Under the pieces are notes generated by a model. That model searched no databases, was not told where the DNA came from, and saw only the letters and a list, made by a program, of their open reading frames with translations. From Fragilaria crotonensis (Eukaryota > Bacillariophyta > Fragilariophyceae > Fragilariales > Fragilariaceae): a DNA stretch of 58,005 bases. Position numbers and translations under genes: made by a program. The stretch spans positions 1 through 58,005 of the forward strand of contig JAKSYS010000390.1 in assembly GCA_022925895.1 (NCBI GenBank), read 5' to 3'. Shown here piece by piece: positions 10,886 through 20,243 of the stretch. The first letter of the stretch is position 1. Every line of letters begins with the position of its first letter.

Positions 10886-11198
10886 GATCGAGGGGTTCAA
10901 TTTTGTGAGCATTAGGTTACTCCATTCTGGGGTAATACGCTGGAATGGCCAGGACTAACGATCTGACAGTTTTTAGTAATATGAATGTGTGTGTACTATG
11001 TGTATTTCCGTAGTAGAAACTCTGGTGATAGCGTACAACAACGCCTTTGGACACGACGCAGAATATAACGTGCAAGAAGATCATTACAATCCTGTCATGG
11101 TCTCAACGATTTATTTCTATGTAGATGCTGTGGATCCAGCAGACCTCAAACGGAGTACGGAGTGATGTCGGTACAGTAGTGGGACACAAGAGAATTCG
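10886..11198. other. 3' spacer up to the Copia insertion
   Basis: About 310 bp between the lysine-rich gene and the Copia target site. No gene, repeat or RNA feature was recognised. Confidence 0.5.
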
Positions 11199-11203
11199 TA
11201 GGG

Positions 11204-11521
11204 ACTTGGACTATCACCGGAGATGATACTCTAATCGTAGGAAATAGTACGTAGTACCGTAGGAAAATTACTGTAGGAAGGCTTCACACAAAGTACGTTC
11301 TGAGAAATTATAAGCTACAGTAAAATTCGGCACTCGATCGTATGAACGACAAACTCGTCGAACGTGTCAAATGGCATTTGACATTTCGGGTAGTTCGTAC
11401 GAAATTAGTTAGAGACCGGACAGTAGTCTACAGCGTATCAAGTTTCACATTTCGATGGATGACCTCACGGTAGCACAGTACAACGATGGCATCGCAGTCC
11501 AGTGCAGCGTAGGTTTCAATT
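11204..11521 (-). repeat. 3' LTR of the minus-strand Copia element
   Basis: 318 bp, matching 18068-18381 with a 5-bp insertion (CAGTAGTCTACAG against CAGTACAG) and one C/T difference. In element orientation it starts AATTGAAACC and ends CAAGT. These ends are fixed by the TAGGG target duplication rather than by a canonical TG/CA, so they may be off by a few bases. Confidence 0.85.
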
Positions 11522-11634
11522 CTCCCTTTCATCCATAAATGCTGAAACAAAACACAAAACGTCAGTTAAAATAGTAGATACGAGTCAAACGAGGGTTACA
11601 GTTTGAACAAGAGACACAAGGGTTTGGGTGGCCG

Positions 11635-13257
11635 TTACCATCCTTGGACCAGTTTGCGGACGCGTTCGAAACTCTCACGATTTAGTCCTTTCGTAAGAAA
11701 ATCCGCCCACTGCTCTTGAGTGTCGACCTTCACGATGGCGACCGTGCCATCACGCACGTGCTGCCAGAAGAAGTGCCACTTCACCTGGAAGTACTTCGTG
11801 CGGTTGGTAATGCGTTGGTTTACGGCAAGAAGAAGGGCGCCATTGTTGTCCTCGAAGACTTGACACTTGATCGTCGACGTGAACGTGCGAGGAAGTTTGA
11901 TGCCGGAGGCGACTTCCTGGAGCATGGAACGGAGGGGCAAGAGCGTACGCATCGCGGAGCTGAGAGCGGAGTATTCGGCTTCGAGCGTGGACAGGGAAAT
12001 CTCACTTTGGAGGTGAGATTTCCACAAAATGGGACATCCGCCGAGCGTGATGATGTACCCAGTTCGAGACTTCGCGGAGGTCGGAGAACGATCGGGATCA
12101 CGGCCATGGAGACCGGCGAAGTCGGCGTCGACATAACAGTCGAGATCCAGCGTGCCGGTGGGCTTGACGATCATGCCCATGTCGCTCGTGCGATGCAAGT
12201 AGCGAACGAGAGTCTTGACGGCGGACGCGTGGCTTCGTTTCGGGTTATGACAGAACCTGGCGACCTGGCTGACGGCAAAAGCGATGTCGGGGCGAGTGTT
12301 GGTTGACAAATAAAGGAGCATGCCGACGATTGATCGGTAGCTCCACGTTTCCGTCATAGGAGATCCGTCGGGGTCGATTCCAAGGGCGGCCTGAGCGGCT
12401 GGCGTCCAGTTGTAATTACTGTCGGACATGCCAGTCGCTTCCTTGATTTTCTGAATGAGGCCTTTTTGAGTCAACGTAAGGGTGCCGTTCGTAGTATCGC
12501 GAGTGAAATTGATGCCGAGGAAGTCGGTGAACGTGCCCTCGCGAGTAAAAGTTAAGCTTTTCGCTTCCAAGTTGGCGAAGAGCTTGTCGAGGTCGTTTTG
12601 GTCGCGGTAGGCAATACCTAAGTCGTCAACGTAGAGAACAACCATAATTGTGTCTTTGTAAAGTAGGCACGGGTCGTTTGCGCAGGCTTTAAAGCCTTCC
12701 TCGCGCAAGGCCTCCGATAGATGCTGGTACCAAAGTCTTGGCGCCACACTCAAGCCATAAAGGCTTTTCAGGAGTCGCAGGCACGTGGCGTGGCCTTTCG
12801 GAGAGTGGAATCCACGAGGCAAATGGATCCAGACTGGATCCGAAAGCGGGGCTTGAACGAACGCGCTGCTGAAGTCGATGGTGCAAGTTTTCCAGTTCAA
12901 AGTTAGAGAAAGAACTAGGAACAACCGTACAGTACTCCAAGCCACGACTGGGGCAAAAGTCTCCTGAACGTTTTCTTGGAGATCGCCTCTTACACAGTAG
13001 CGTGCCTTGTACTTACTAATAGTACCATCGGGAGTACGTTTGCGACGAAACACCCAAGTACCGGGCAAAATTCGAGTCTTGGCTTCCGTGATCGGCACTT
13101 CGATCCATGTACCGTTTTTCTGCAAACTTTGAATTTCGTCGTTTGCAGCCTTCAGCCATTTTTCGATGTTGTCATGATCCGCCATCGCTTCGCTGAAGCT
13201 CAGAGTGTCAGGATCGCTGACACTCGCCTTATACGACGAGGAGGTGGCGAAAGACAC
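11635..13257 (-). CDS. Copia Pol, reverse transcriptase-RNase H part
   Basis: A 540-codon frame with no ATG start: it opens just after a TGA and overlaps the end of the Gag-Pol ORF in the -1 frame, so it is the C-terminal part of the polyprotein. Seen here: the Copia RT start (EKWLKAANDEIQSLQKNGTW), the first catalytic Asp in TIDFSSAFVQAPL (about residue 128), the YVDD box at 209-212, and a C-terminal RNase H (DCYVDADFAG, then TLEAEYSALSSA). It ends 113 bp before the 3' LTR. The frame change lies in GAGTGTCTTTC near 13252-13258; adding one G there would join the frames. Confidence 0.88.
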   Translation of the reverse strand: MSFATSSSYKASVSDPDTLSFSEAMADHDNIEKWLKAANDEIQSLQKNGTWIEVPITEAKTRILPGTWVFRRKRTPDGTISKYKARYCVRGDLQENVQETFAPVVAWSTVRLFLVLSLTLNWKTCTIDFSSAFVQAPLSDPVWIHLPRGFHSPKGHATCLRLLKSLYGLSVAPRLWYQHLSEALREEGFKACANDPCLLYKDTIMVVLYVDDLGIAYRDQNDLDKLFANLEAKSLTFTREGTFTDFLGINFTRDTTNGTLTLTQKGLIQKIKEATGMSDSNYNWTPAAQAALGIDPDGSPMTETWSYRSIVGMLLYLSTNTRPDIAFAVSQVARFCHNPKRSHASAVKTLVRYLHRTSDMGMIVKPTGTLDLDCYVDADFAGLHGRDPDRSPTSAKSRTGYIITLGGCPILWKSHLQSEISLSTLEAEYSALSSAMRTLLPLRSMLQEVASGIKLPRTFTSTIKCQVFEDNNGALLLAVNQRITNRTKYFQVKWHFFWQHVRDGTVAIVKVDTQEQWADFLTKGLNRESFERVRKLVQGW

Positions 13258-16200
13258 TCGGCGACCTCATTGTAAAGCCATTCGAGGGAGGTTCCATCGA
13301 ATTCGGCGATGTAACCATGTCCTTGCTGTCCGTCGTATCCGAGGCGGACAGGTGCCGAACGATTGCGAGTGGAGCGACGAGGTTCGTGTTTAACGGGTGT
13401 GCTCTTTGCTTTTGTTGCTTTCGGGACGATTGGTTGCTCGCTCACTTTGTTGTCGCTTTCGTTCGCAGGACGAATTGGAGTCGGCGGCGACTGGAAGAGT
13501 TTGACTGGAGTTGGAGTCGGAAGTTGCGGCGCAGTCGGCGCAGGCGGTTGCGGAGTCACCTCCCTTGGAGTCAACAACGGAGTGGCAGGGGGAGGAGGCA
13601 CAACGACTGGTGGTGGCGTGGCGACTTGCTCCCTTGGAGGCGGCAACGGAGTTGACAGCGGAGGCGGAGCGACTGGAAGAACCTGAGGAGGAGTCGCGTT
13701 GTCGAGAGCGGTCGCGACACGTTGCATCTGGGAAAGGAGTTCGTTGGCTTGTTCGTAGTCGGTCGACTCAACAATCAACCTTTCTTCGTCTTCATCGTCG
13801 AGGACGTATTGAAACGTAGAGTCTTGGAACATTCGTTTCCAGCTGTCGTCGTTGAAGTTCGGAAGGTCGTCGGCGGAAGCGGGAACAGTTGCGAACCAAT
13901 CGTCGAAGACGATGTGAAACTGTGGGGTAATGTACCCCGTTTGTGGATTGAGAACGAGAGGGACCGAGCTGGCATGTTTGTCCGAGAAACCGAGGTTAAC
14001 CGTGCGAGTCGAACGAGGAGTCCAACGTGGCAATTTCTTGCCGTCCGAAATCATTTTGTCGAGGACGTAAACTGGACATCCCCAAACGTGAACGTCCATC
14101 AATTTCTTTTGTTCCCAGCGAGTCTTTGTGAAAACGTCATGTGGGGAAAGGCCAGTTCGTGGGTCAGGCATGTGGTTCACTAGGAACACAGCATGCTTGA
14201 CGGCGAGGGGCCAGAGTGTGGGATCGGCAACGTCCGGCCAATGGATGGCCGAATGCAACATCATGGTCCTTGCAATGGCCATGATTGTACGAATGTTGCG
14301 TTCGGCGATTCCATTGTGATGGTGAGCGCCGACGCCAGCGAATCGGATAACTTGTTGGAACTCGGCGAGGTTGCGAGAGAACTCGGCGGACGTGAACGTT
14401 TTCGAGTTGTCGGCGAGATACTCTTGCGGCGTCACTCCTGTGTTGCGACACATTCGCTCGAAACTCTCTTTTGCCTTGAGAGTCTCGTGCGAGTTCAAGC
14501 TGACTTGGTGCTCGACAAAAATGTAACCGGAGGCGTGGTCGACGAAGATGCAACCGCCGGTATACATGTCGTCGAGTTTCGTTTTTCCGGCGGAGGTGAG
14601 TAGACGTCCGCGAGTGCTGCAAATGAAATGGTCGACGGAGATGCGCTGACCCGGGAGAAGATTGTCCGTTTTGAGAGCGTGCGCTCTGTCTTTGACGACC
14701 GACGAAGGCGTCGTGCCAGGAATTGGACGTCGATGTTGCTTGCCGTATTGACAGGCGGCACACTTTGGGAACGAGGTAAGTCGACACGCAGCAGTTTGCA
14801 ATCGGCGACTTTCTTCCGTTTTGCTGACGACACCGGAACGCAGGATGAACTGGACCTTCTTGAACCCGACGTGACCCAAACGATAGTGCCAACGAAGCAA
14901 TTCTTTCTCTGCTTCGTTAAGGTTGAGGTTCCTTTCGTGGACGGTGTTCACGATCGAAACGAGAGCGTCGGCGGCCTTGAAAGGATCGGTTGCGTTGTAC
15001 GCTTCCGACGTTGGGAGATTGTTCTGCGGGTTGACGTTTGCAGTGACGGGTCCTCGATTGGCGTCGTTTGGAACGCCGCTGAGTGTGAGACGATTCGGTT
15101 CGATGATGATCGTTTCATCGGGGTAAGTCTGGAGGAGACTGGACGTCGAGAGGAGTCGGACTTTAATGTTGGGAACATGGAAGGCGGGGACCTTGAGAAG
15201 ACGCAGATTTCCGAGTTGATCATGGACAGCCCAAGTGACTTCGCCTTGGCCTTTGATCTGAAGGCCCTTCGCGATGCCCTTTAGTTGCGTGATCGTGCCG
15301 GGCGACGTGACGGGGCCTTCGAAATCGGAGAGGTCGGGCGTGATGGAAATGCTGGCGCCTGAGTCCCAAATGATGGGGCTCGTGTTTGCTTTGGGTCCGA
15401 GGGCTTCTCGCATTCGAGCGGGAGCCTGAAGAGCCATGCGAAGCGGCGTGGAATGACACGCAAGGTGAACATGAGAGAGGATCTTGTTGGCGGCAGCACG
15501 TTGGTGAAACGTCAGCGGAGCAAGCGCGAACGGGTCGGGCGAGTTGGCGGGTGCCACAGGGCAATACTTCGCGGTTCGTGGCGACGGACGGGGGCGTTTG
15601 GAACACCAGGAGGGCACGAGCGCTTGGATTTGCCACTTTCCTCTCCCTTTGGCCTGTGGTAGGCGGTAACGTAGCAGGGCGACGGAGTTGCGAAGCTTGT
15701 CGGCGCGACGTTGAAGACGGAGTGCGCGTTCTTTGAGAGTCGCGAAGTGACGAAAGTCGTCGCGCTCAGCAACCGTAGGAGGTCGCGAAGCGACATATCC
15801 CTGTTGTCGGAGACGGAGGGGGTACGAACGGTGTAGTTTGTTGACGCGAATGCCAGAATTGAAGCGTGGCGGAGCGAACGACTTCTTGAGGAGTCGTGAG
15901 AAACGACGACGTTGATTGCGAGTGAACGGAGGAGGAGATGAGGGAGCCGTCGAAGCAACGGGAGGTTGCTGTAGGAGCGTTGACGGGAAGACCGAGAGGA
16001 AGAGAAGGATGACCCAAACGGTGGGAGCGAACGCGAGCGTTGGGTGGCGGAGCACAACTTGGTGAAGATTGTTGGCGACCCAAGCAAAAATGGTCGTCCA
16101 TGGGATGGCGGAAGCCAAATAGATAGCTAGGTTAACCAGAATAGGAACCATAGCACAAATGGCAAAAGAAAAAGCAAGAAGTAGCCATGGGTTCGCACCT

Positions 16201-17741
16201 CGGATGAGGTTTAGGAGCGAACGAGAAGAGGGCGCAATGTGTGGCTTGACTGGAAAGTCAAGCAGCCAAACGGAGGGATCCGGCGCCAACATGCTGAGAT
16301 TTGCCCTTGGCGACGGTGCCGGAGCAGGAGGACGACGTTCTCCACCGGTGTGAGTGGCGGTCGTGTGCGTGACTGTCCAACGACGACACTTCTCGCACCA
16401 GTTGAAGGTTTTATCCTTCACTTTCTTGGAATTGCTAGTTCCGGGAAGTGGTGGAATTGTGCGCCAGGATTTATGTTTGTTTGTGCGATCCTGGCGGGAC
16501 CCAGAGGAGGAGGACGATCCGGACTTACGAGTGAGCTCTGGACACTTGTTCGCCCAATGACCGGGCTTTCCACACTTGTGGCAATTGCCCTTCTTCGTTG
16601 GAGTTTCGGTCCCGGATGCCTGGGACTGGATCAACGTAAGTACCTCGGCTCGGGAGATACCTGCGGGGGCAGTTGCGACATTGCCAAACGTCGCAGACGG
16701 AGCTCGGACATCAGGTGCATGACTCGCTGGAGGCCATTCCTTTCTGTCAAATTGCGTACGGTACGCGTCTTCAGCTTGGCGACAAATATCTTGGAACGTC
16801 AATTTCTCGGCGACCATGTGAGCATGGGCGCCTGACTTTTCCTTGTATCCGATGTCGAGAAGCGCCTGATCAAGTCGTTGCTTCGTCGAACGGAGAGGAA
16901 AGCGGAAGTCTTCGTTTCCAGCTCCTCCGGCCAGAAGAAAGGTCTTGAGCATCGTGAGCGTCAGGTTGTGGTCGTACTGACCTGCCGTCGTGAGCTCACG
17001 TGCGTCCTTGCGATAATCGGCGGCGAGGGCTTCAAGGTTTTCGCCGGCGTACTGGGACGGGTGGCGAGCCTTGATCGCGGCCTTCAGGTCTTCGAAGCGC
17101 TCGATCGACGTGGATTGGATCGTCTTGATCAGCTGAAGCCAGACGACGTGAAACGAGTCGTCGTCGTCCATTTTCTCTTTGATCTTGCTCATGAGAGCGG
17201 GATCGAGAGACGAGAGAAGGAACTTGGTGGCGGCGAGGTCGTTCGACTTGTCATACTTATCGTAACGAAGAATCTGCTGGGAGCTTAGAGTCTTCGCTGT
17301 CGCAACGGTGTAGCGAGAGTGGCTCCTGACGACATTCGTCATCACGGAGGAGCTTTCGGGATCGGGGAGGTAAGCGATGGTATCCATCCCACAATCAACG
17401 AGATGGTCCCAAACGGCGTTCTGGAGGTCGACGAGACTGCTCGCTTGGGTGAAGAGGGTCGTCATGCCGGTACGACGAAAGTTGTACCCCTTTTGTGAGG
17501 CTGAGGCATGGACAGGGCGGAGTTGGTTTGGTGACGTGATGTCGTCGGCAGCGCTCGGATCGAGGCCGACCCAACCAGGAGCTGGCTTACCGCCAGTCCA
17601 AGCGGACCAATCATCCCTGGAAAGGGAGACAATGTTGCCCATAATGGGCTTATCGGGCCTATCAGAGGCGACGATAGGGTCGGAGACAGGTGGCGTCGGA
17701 GACGCGGTGACGGGGTCAGAAGTTGGTGTCGGAGACGCCAT
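13200..17741 (-). CDS. Copia Gag-Pol: Gag, protease, integrase, with membrane-like insert
   Basis: A 1,513-codon ORF from an ATG. Gag occupies about residues 1-380, followed by a CCHC knuckle (C387, C390, H395, C400) and a second Cys/His motif (C449, C452, H459, H463). Two strongly hydrophobic segments follow (about 519-543 and 571-590), then a basic stretch. The aspartic protease signature DSGA is at 793-796. The integrase has an HHCC finger (H952, H957, C994, C997) and the catalytic triad D1037, D1111, E1147. The C-terminus is a Pro-rich linker leading to RT. The hydrophobic insert is not part of standard Copia Gag-Pol. The RT half continues in the overlapping frame at 11635-13257. Confidence 0.9.
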   Translation of the reverse strand: MASPTPTSDPVTASPTPPVSDPIVASDRPDKPIMGNIVSLSRDDWSAWTGGKPAPGWVGLDPSAADDITSPNQLRPVHASASQKGYNFRRTGMTTLFTQASSLVDLQNAVWDHLVDCGMDTIAYLPDPESSSVMTNVVRSHSRYTVATAKTLSSQQILRYDKYDKSNDLAATKFLLSSLDPALMSKIKEKMDDDDSFHVVWLQLIKTIQSTSIERFEDLKAAIKARHPSQYAGENLEALAADYRKDARELTTAGQYDHNLTLTMLKTFLLAGGAGNEDFRFPLRSTKQRLDQALLDIGYKEKSGAHAHMVAEKLTFQDICRQAEDAYRTQFDRKEWPPASHAPDVRAPSATFGNVATAPAGISRAEVLTLIQSQASGTETPTKKGNCHKCGKPGHWANKCPELTRKSGSSSSSGSRQDRTNKHKSWRTIPPLPGTSNSKKVKDKTFNWCEKCRRWTVTHTTATHTGGERRPPAPAPSPRANLSMLAPDPSVWLLDFPVKPHIAPSSRSLLNLIRGANPWLLLAFSFAICAMVPILVNLAIYLASAIPWTTIFAWVANNLHQVVLRHPTLAFAPTVWVILLFLSVFPSTLLQQPPVASTAPSSPPPFTRNQRRRFSRLLKKSFAPPRFNSGIRVNKLHRSYPLRLRQQGYVASRPPTVAERDDFRHFATLKERALRLQRRADKLRNSVALLRYRLPQAKGRGKWQIQALVPSWCSKRPRPSPRTAKYCPVAPANSPDPFALAPLTFHQRAAANKILSHVHLACHSTPLRMALQAPARMREALGPKANTSPIIWDSGASISITPDLSDFEGPVTSPGTITQLKGIAKGLQIKGQGEVTWAVHDQLGNLRLLKVPAFHVPNIKVRLLSTSSLLQTYPDETIIIEPNRLTLSGVPNDANRGPVTANVNPQNNLPTSEAYNATDPFKAADALVSIVNTVHERNLNLNEAEKELLRWHYRLGHVGFKKVQFILRSGVVSKTEESRRLQTAACRLTSFPKCAACQYGKQHRRPIPGTTPSSVVKDRAHALKTDNLLPGQRISVDHFICSTRGRLLTSAGKTKLDDMYTGGCIFVDHASGYIFVEHQVSLNSHETLKAKESFERMCRNTGVTPQEYLADNSKTFTSAEFSRNLAEFQQVIRFAGVGAHHHNGIAERNIRTIMAIARTMMLHSAIHWPDVADPTLWPLAVKHAVFLVNHMPDPRTGLSPHDVFTKTRWEQKKLMDVHVWGCPVYVLDKMISDGKKLPRWTPRSTRTVNLGFSDKHASSVPLVLNPQTGYITPQFHIVFDDWFATVPASADDLPNFNDDSWKRMFQDSTFQYVLDDEDEERLIVESTDYEQANELLSQMQRVATALDNATPPQVLPVAPPPLSTPLPPPREQVATPPPVVVPPPPATPLLTPREVTPQPPAPTAPQLPTPTPVKLFQSPPTPIRPANESDNKVSEQPIVPKATKAKSTPVKHEPRRSTRNRSAPVRLGYDGQQGHGYIAEFDGTSLEWLYNEVAECLSPPPRRIRRVSAILTL

Positions 17742-18067
17742 CTCGGAGAGTATGGAGCGAAGGGCGAGCTTGGAAAGGTCTTAGGAAGGCAAAGCACGGC
17801 GTGCTTTTAGATAAAATAGGTAGCCTAGTTGGTAACTTAGGCGCTCGGAGAGACTTGCTTGTAGGTTGGAAACCGTAGAATAGAAGATGGTCAACGGAGT
17901 TGACTTGGGCTGCAGCGTAGACGATTGCGGAGCAATCGGGAAGTAGATCCTTGGAAAGGATCAACCTAAGTGTCCTTGGAAAGGAAACAACGAATTCCTT
18001 TAGAGAGGAATTGGCTTGCCTGGAAGGAAGCGTGAGGGGGTTAGCCTATAGATTGGGCAAAATAACC

Positions 18068-18381
18068 ACTTGAGACTATCACCGGAGATGATACTCTAAT
18101 CGTAGGAAATAGTACGTAGTACCGTAGGAAAATTACTGTAGGAAGGTTTCACACAAAGTACGTTCTGAGAAATTATAAGCTACAGTAAAATTCGGCACTC
18201 GATCGTATGAACGACAAACTCGTCGAACGTGTCAAATGGCATTTGACATTTCGGGTAGTTCGTACGAAATTAGTTAGAGACCGGACAGTACAGCGTATCA
18301 AGTTTCACATTTCGATGGATGACCTCACGGTAGCACAGTACAACGATGGCATCGCAGTCCAGTGCAGCGTAGGTTTCAATT
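18068..18381 (-). repeat. 5' LTR of the minus-strand Copia element
   Basis: 314 bp, partner of 11204-11521. It lies about 440 bp upstream of the plus-strand peptidase gene and reads away from it. Just inside it, the minus strand reads TGGTTATTTTGCCC, a plausible primer-binding site because it starts TGG, complementary to a tRNA CCA end. The tRNA was not identified. Confidence 0.85.
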
Positions 18382-18386
18382 TAGGG

Positions 18387-18824
18387 CAAATGGGTGCCAT
18401 TTTAGCGTTTGATGCATTTACAGTGTACAGTACCTGGTGCCCGTATGGCTGTGCAGGGGTTGCTAGTTGCCACATGACCGCGAGGGATCCCTGCAAGGTT
18501 TTTGATCGCAGATGCTTACCAGCATCCCGACCGGTATATACTTCATAAATCGCTGTGTGCCTTTGTAAGCATTTCACGGGCGGTAAAGGTGATCGGTGGA
18601 GCAAATTGAGTCCTTGACGCCGCAATCCTGAACTGCAGTATACGTAGGACCAAGTCGCAATCACGAATTCTGTTCCATTATTACATTGCAAGTACCTGGT
18701 GCCTGGTACTACCTGCTGACACAGATACATTCCCAGAGCAAGCCGTCAACTGGGAACGCATCGTCAAACGTCTCCACCCTTACAACACATACCCCATAGC
18801 ACATACCTGTTCCATTCACGAACA
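18387..18824. other. Upstream region of the peptidase gene
   Basis: 438 bp between the Copia element and the peptidase ATG. It contains GTACCTGGTGCC-type motifs at about 18430 and 18692 and pyrimidine-rich sequence just before the ATG. It is presumed to be promoter and 5' UTR. No gene is seen. Confidence 0.45.
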
Positions 18825-20126
18825 ATGACTGACGAAGACGATGACTACGACGAGGAAGAGGACGACGAAGATGATGAAGATGATCCATTTGGCAATGTCG
18901 CTTCCATGCCTGACAAGGACGATTTCGACGACGAAGACGAGGATTACGACGATGACGACTACGGGAAGTTCAAGTCGGCCTTAGGCAAGAGAAACTTGGA
19001 AGACTTCGTGGCGGAACAGACAACAGCCAATGCGAACAAGAGGCTTGCTACGGACCTTCTCATGCCTTTCTTGAACGTCGAAAGTGGAGCGGAAAATGCA
19101 GTCACAACGGAGGGGATCCTTCCATTGATAGATATTCTGGAGCTTCCCCGCACTCGCACTTGCTGCAGAGCAAGAGAGACAGCGTCAGCATTGGCATACA
19201 TGCCGATGCTACACATTCAACAGAAAGACAAGTGGAGTTGTGGATATCGGAATGTTCAAATGCTTCTCTCTGCCTTGATCCCACTCTTACCCAGCGACCA
19301 TCCATACCATCAATGCGTTCCCGCAAGCCTAAGAAGATCCGATCTCGGCGTAGCTGTCCCCATTCCCTCGCTCATGGACCTCCAACTATTTCTGCAACAT
19401 GCATGGCGTATCGGTCTCGACCCTTAGGGAGCCCGTCACTACCAGGGTACGATTGTCGACAAGGATGACAAAATCGGTGCCATTGAAGCCCTTTCTATCT
19501 TGGCCGCAGTCCGACTCGACACGGTCGTATTGCAATTCATCAAGACCCACGAATCAAGACGACTTTTATCACCCTTCATCTGGTCTTACTTTGGGAAACG
19601 TGCCGGATGCGATTGCCGTAGTAGCATTACCAGCATTAGCGAACCCCATCGTCCATCGGCATGGATCGCAACCAACCTACTCGATTACGCGGCGACACTT
19701 CCCAAGGAGGAAGTGGAACACAACTTGACTTGCACATGTCCATCTGTGCCATTGTACTTGCAATGGGAAGGACATTCTGTTACTGTCATTGGAATTCGCA
19801 AAATTGATGGCGATGCAGAATATCAACTGCTGATACTGGATCCAGCCAAGGATGGAAGTGCCATTCATCGACATTTGGGACACGCATTTGAACTGCCAAC
19901 GACACTCAATGCCATTGAACCGTTGATCCTAGAGACGACGGAGCTGGCGGACAAGGACTGTCAAATCCTCATGGCTACCAAGCGAGCCTTGGAGGATTCA
20001 GATATTGACCTAATTAAAGAGCGTGTCAACGCTGTCACTGCAGCGAGAGAAAGTGTTGTCCAATTTATGGGGCGTGCCGGAGCTGCGGTCACTGAAGAGA
20101 AACGTAAAGATGGCGACAATGAGTAG
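18825..20126 (+). CDS. ZUFSP/UFSP-family cysteine peptidase (C78) with in-frame TAG
   Basis: A Ufm1-specific-protease-like or ZUP1-like cysteine peptidase, which in the family removes ubiquitin-like modifiers or Lys63-linked ubiquitin. The N-terminal 50 residues are almost all Asp/Glu. The catalytic Cys is C139 in KWSCGYRNVQMLLSAL. The catalytic His lies in PLYLQWEGHSVTVIG and the Asp in LLILDP (about 19740-19850). One frame runs through, but codon 201 (19425-19427) is TAG between GLDP and GARHYQG, where the family often has Gln or Glu. It could be a nonsense allele, a sequence error or readthrough. The PLYLQ..GHS arrangement favours ZUFSP over classical UFSP2. The 3' end faces UTP25, 117 bp away. 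Confidence 0.8.
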
Positions 20127-20243
20127 ACAGTTCATGGGGGTGAATCGTTTGGCTATGATTTTGGTAACTGTTAAATTATGAACTAATGAATGTGTTCGAT
20201 AGATAAACTTCGCCAAGACGGTTTATTGCGGACCTTCAAAGGT

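Larger units (their letters stand above)
11204..18381 (-). mobile_element. Full-length Ty1/copia LTR retrotransposon (7.2 kb)
   Basis: Two LTRs (11204-11521 and 18068-18381) bound an internal region on the minus strand, flanked by a 5-bp direct repeat TAGGG (11199-11203 and 18382-18386). The protein order is Gag zinc knuckle, protease, integrase, reverse transcriptase, RNase H, which defines Copia; in a diatom context this points to the CoDi group. A purine tract (minus strand GAAAGGGAG) abuts the 3' LTR at 11522. The LTRs differ by a 5-bp indel near 11431, one substitution and one end indel, so insertion is fairly recent. The polyprotein is open except for one frame change near 13255. Confidence 0.9.

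Noticed and set aside
11716..12306. 196-codon plus-strand ORF over the Copia RT region
   Set aside because: It lies antisense to the RNase H/RT reading and mirrors its codon structure; it has no family resemblance of its own.
13317..13819. Gly/Glu-rich plus-strand ORFs of about 100 codons
   Set aside because: They are antisense shadows of the Pro/Thr-rich linker of the Copia polyprotein.
18825..20126. Reassignment of TAG to an amino acid in this genome
   Set aside because: Other genes here end normally at TAG (for example at 1294), and the internal TAGs are few; a standard code with isolated lesions is simpler.
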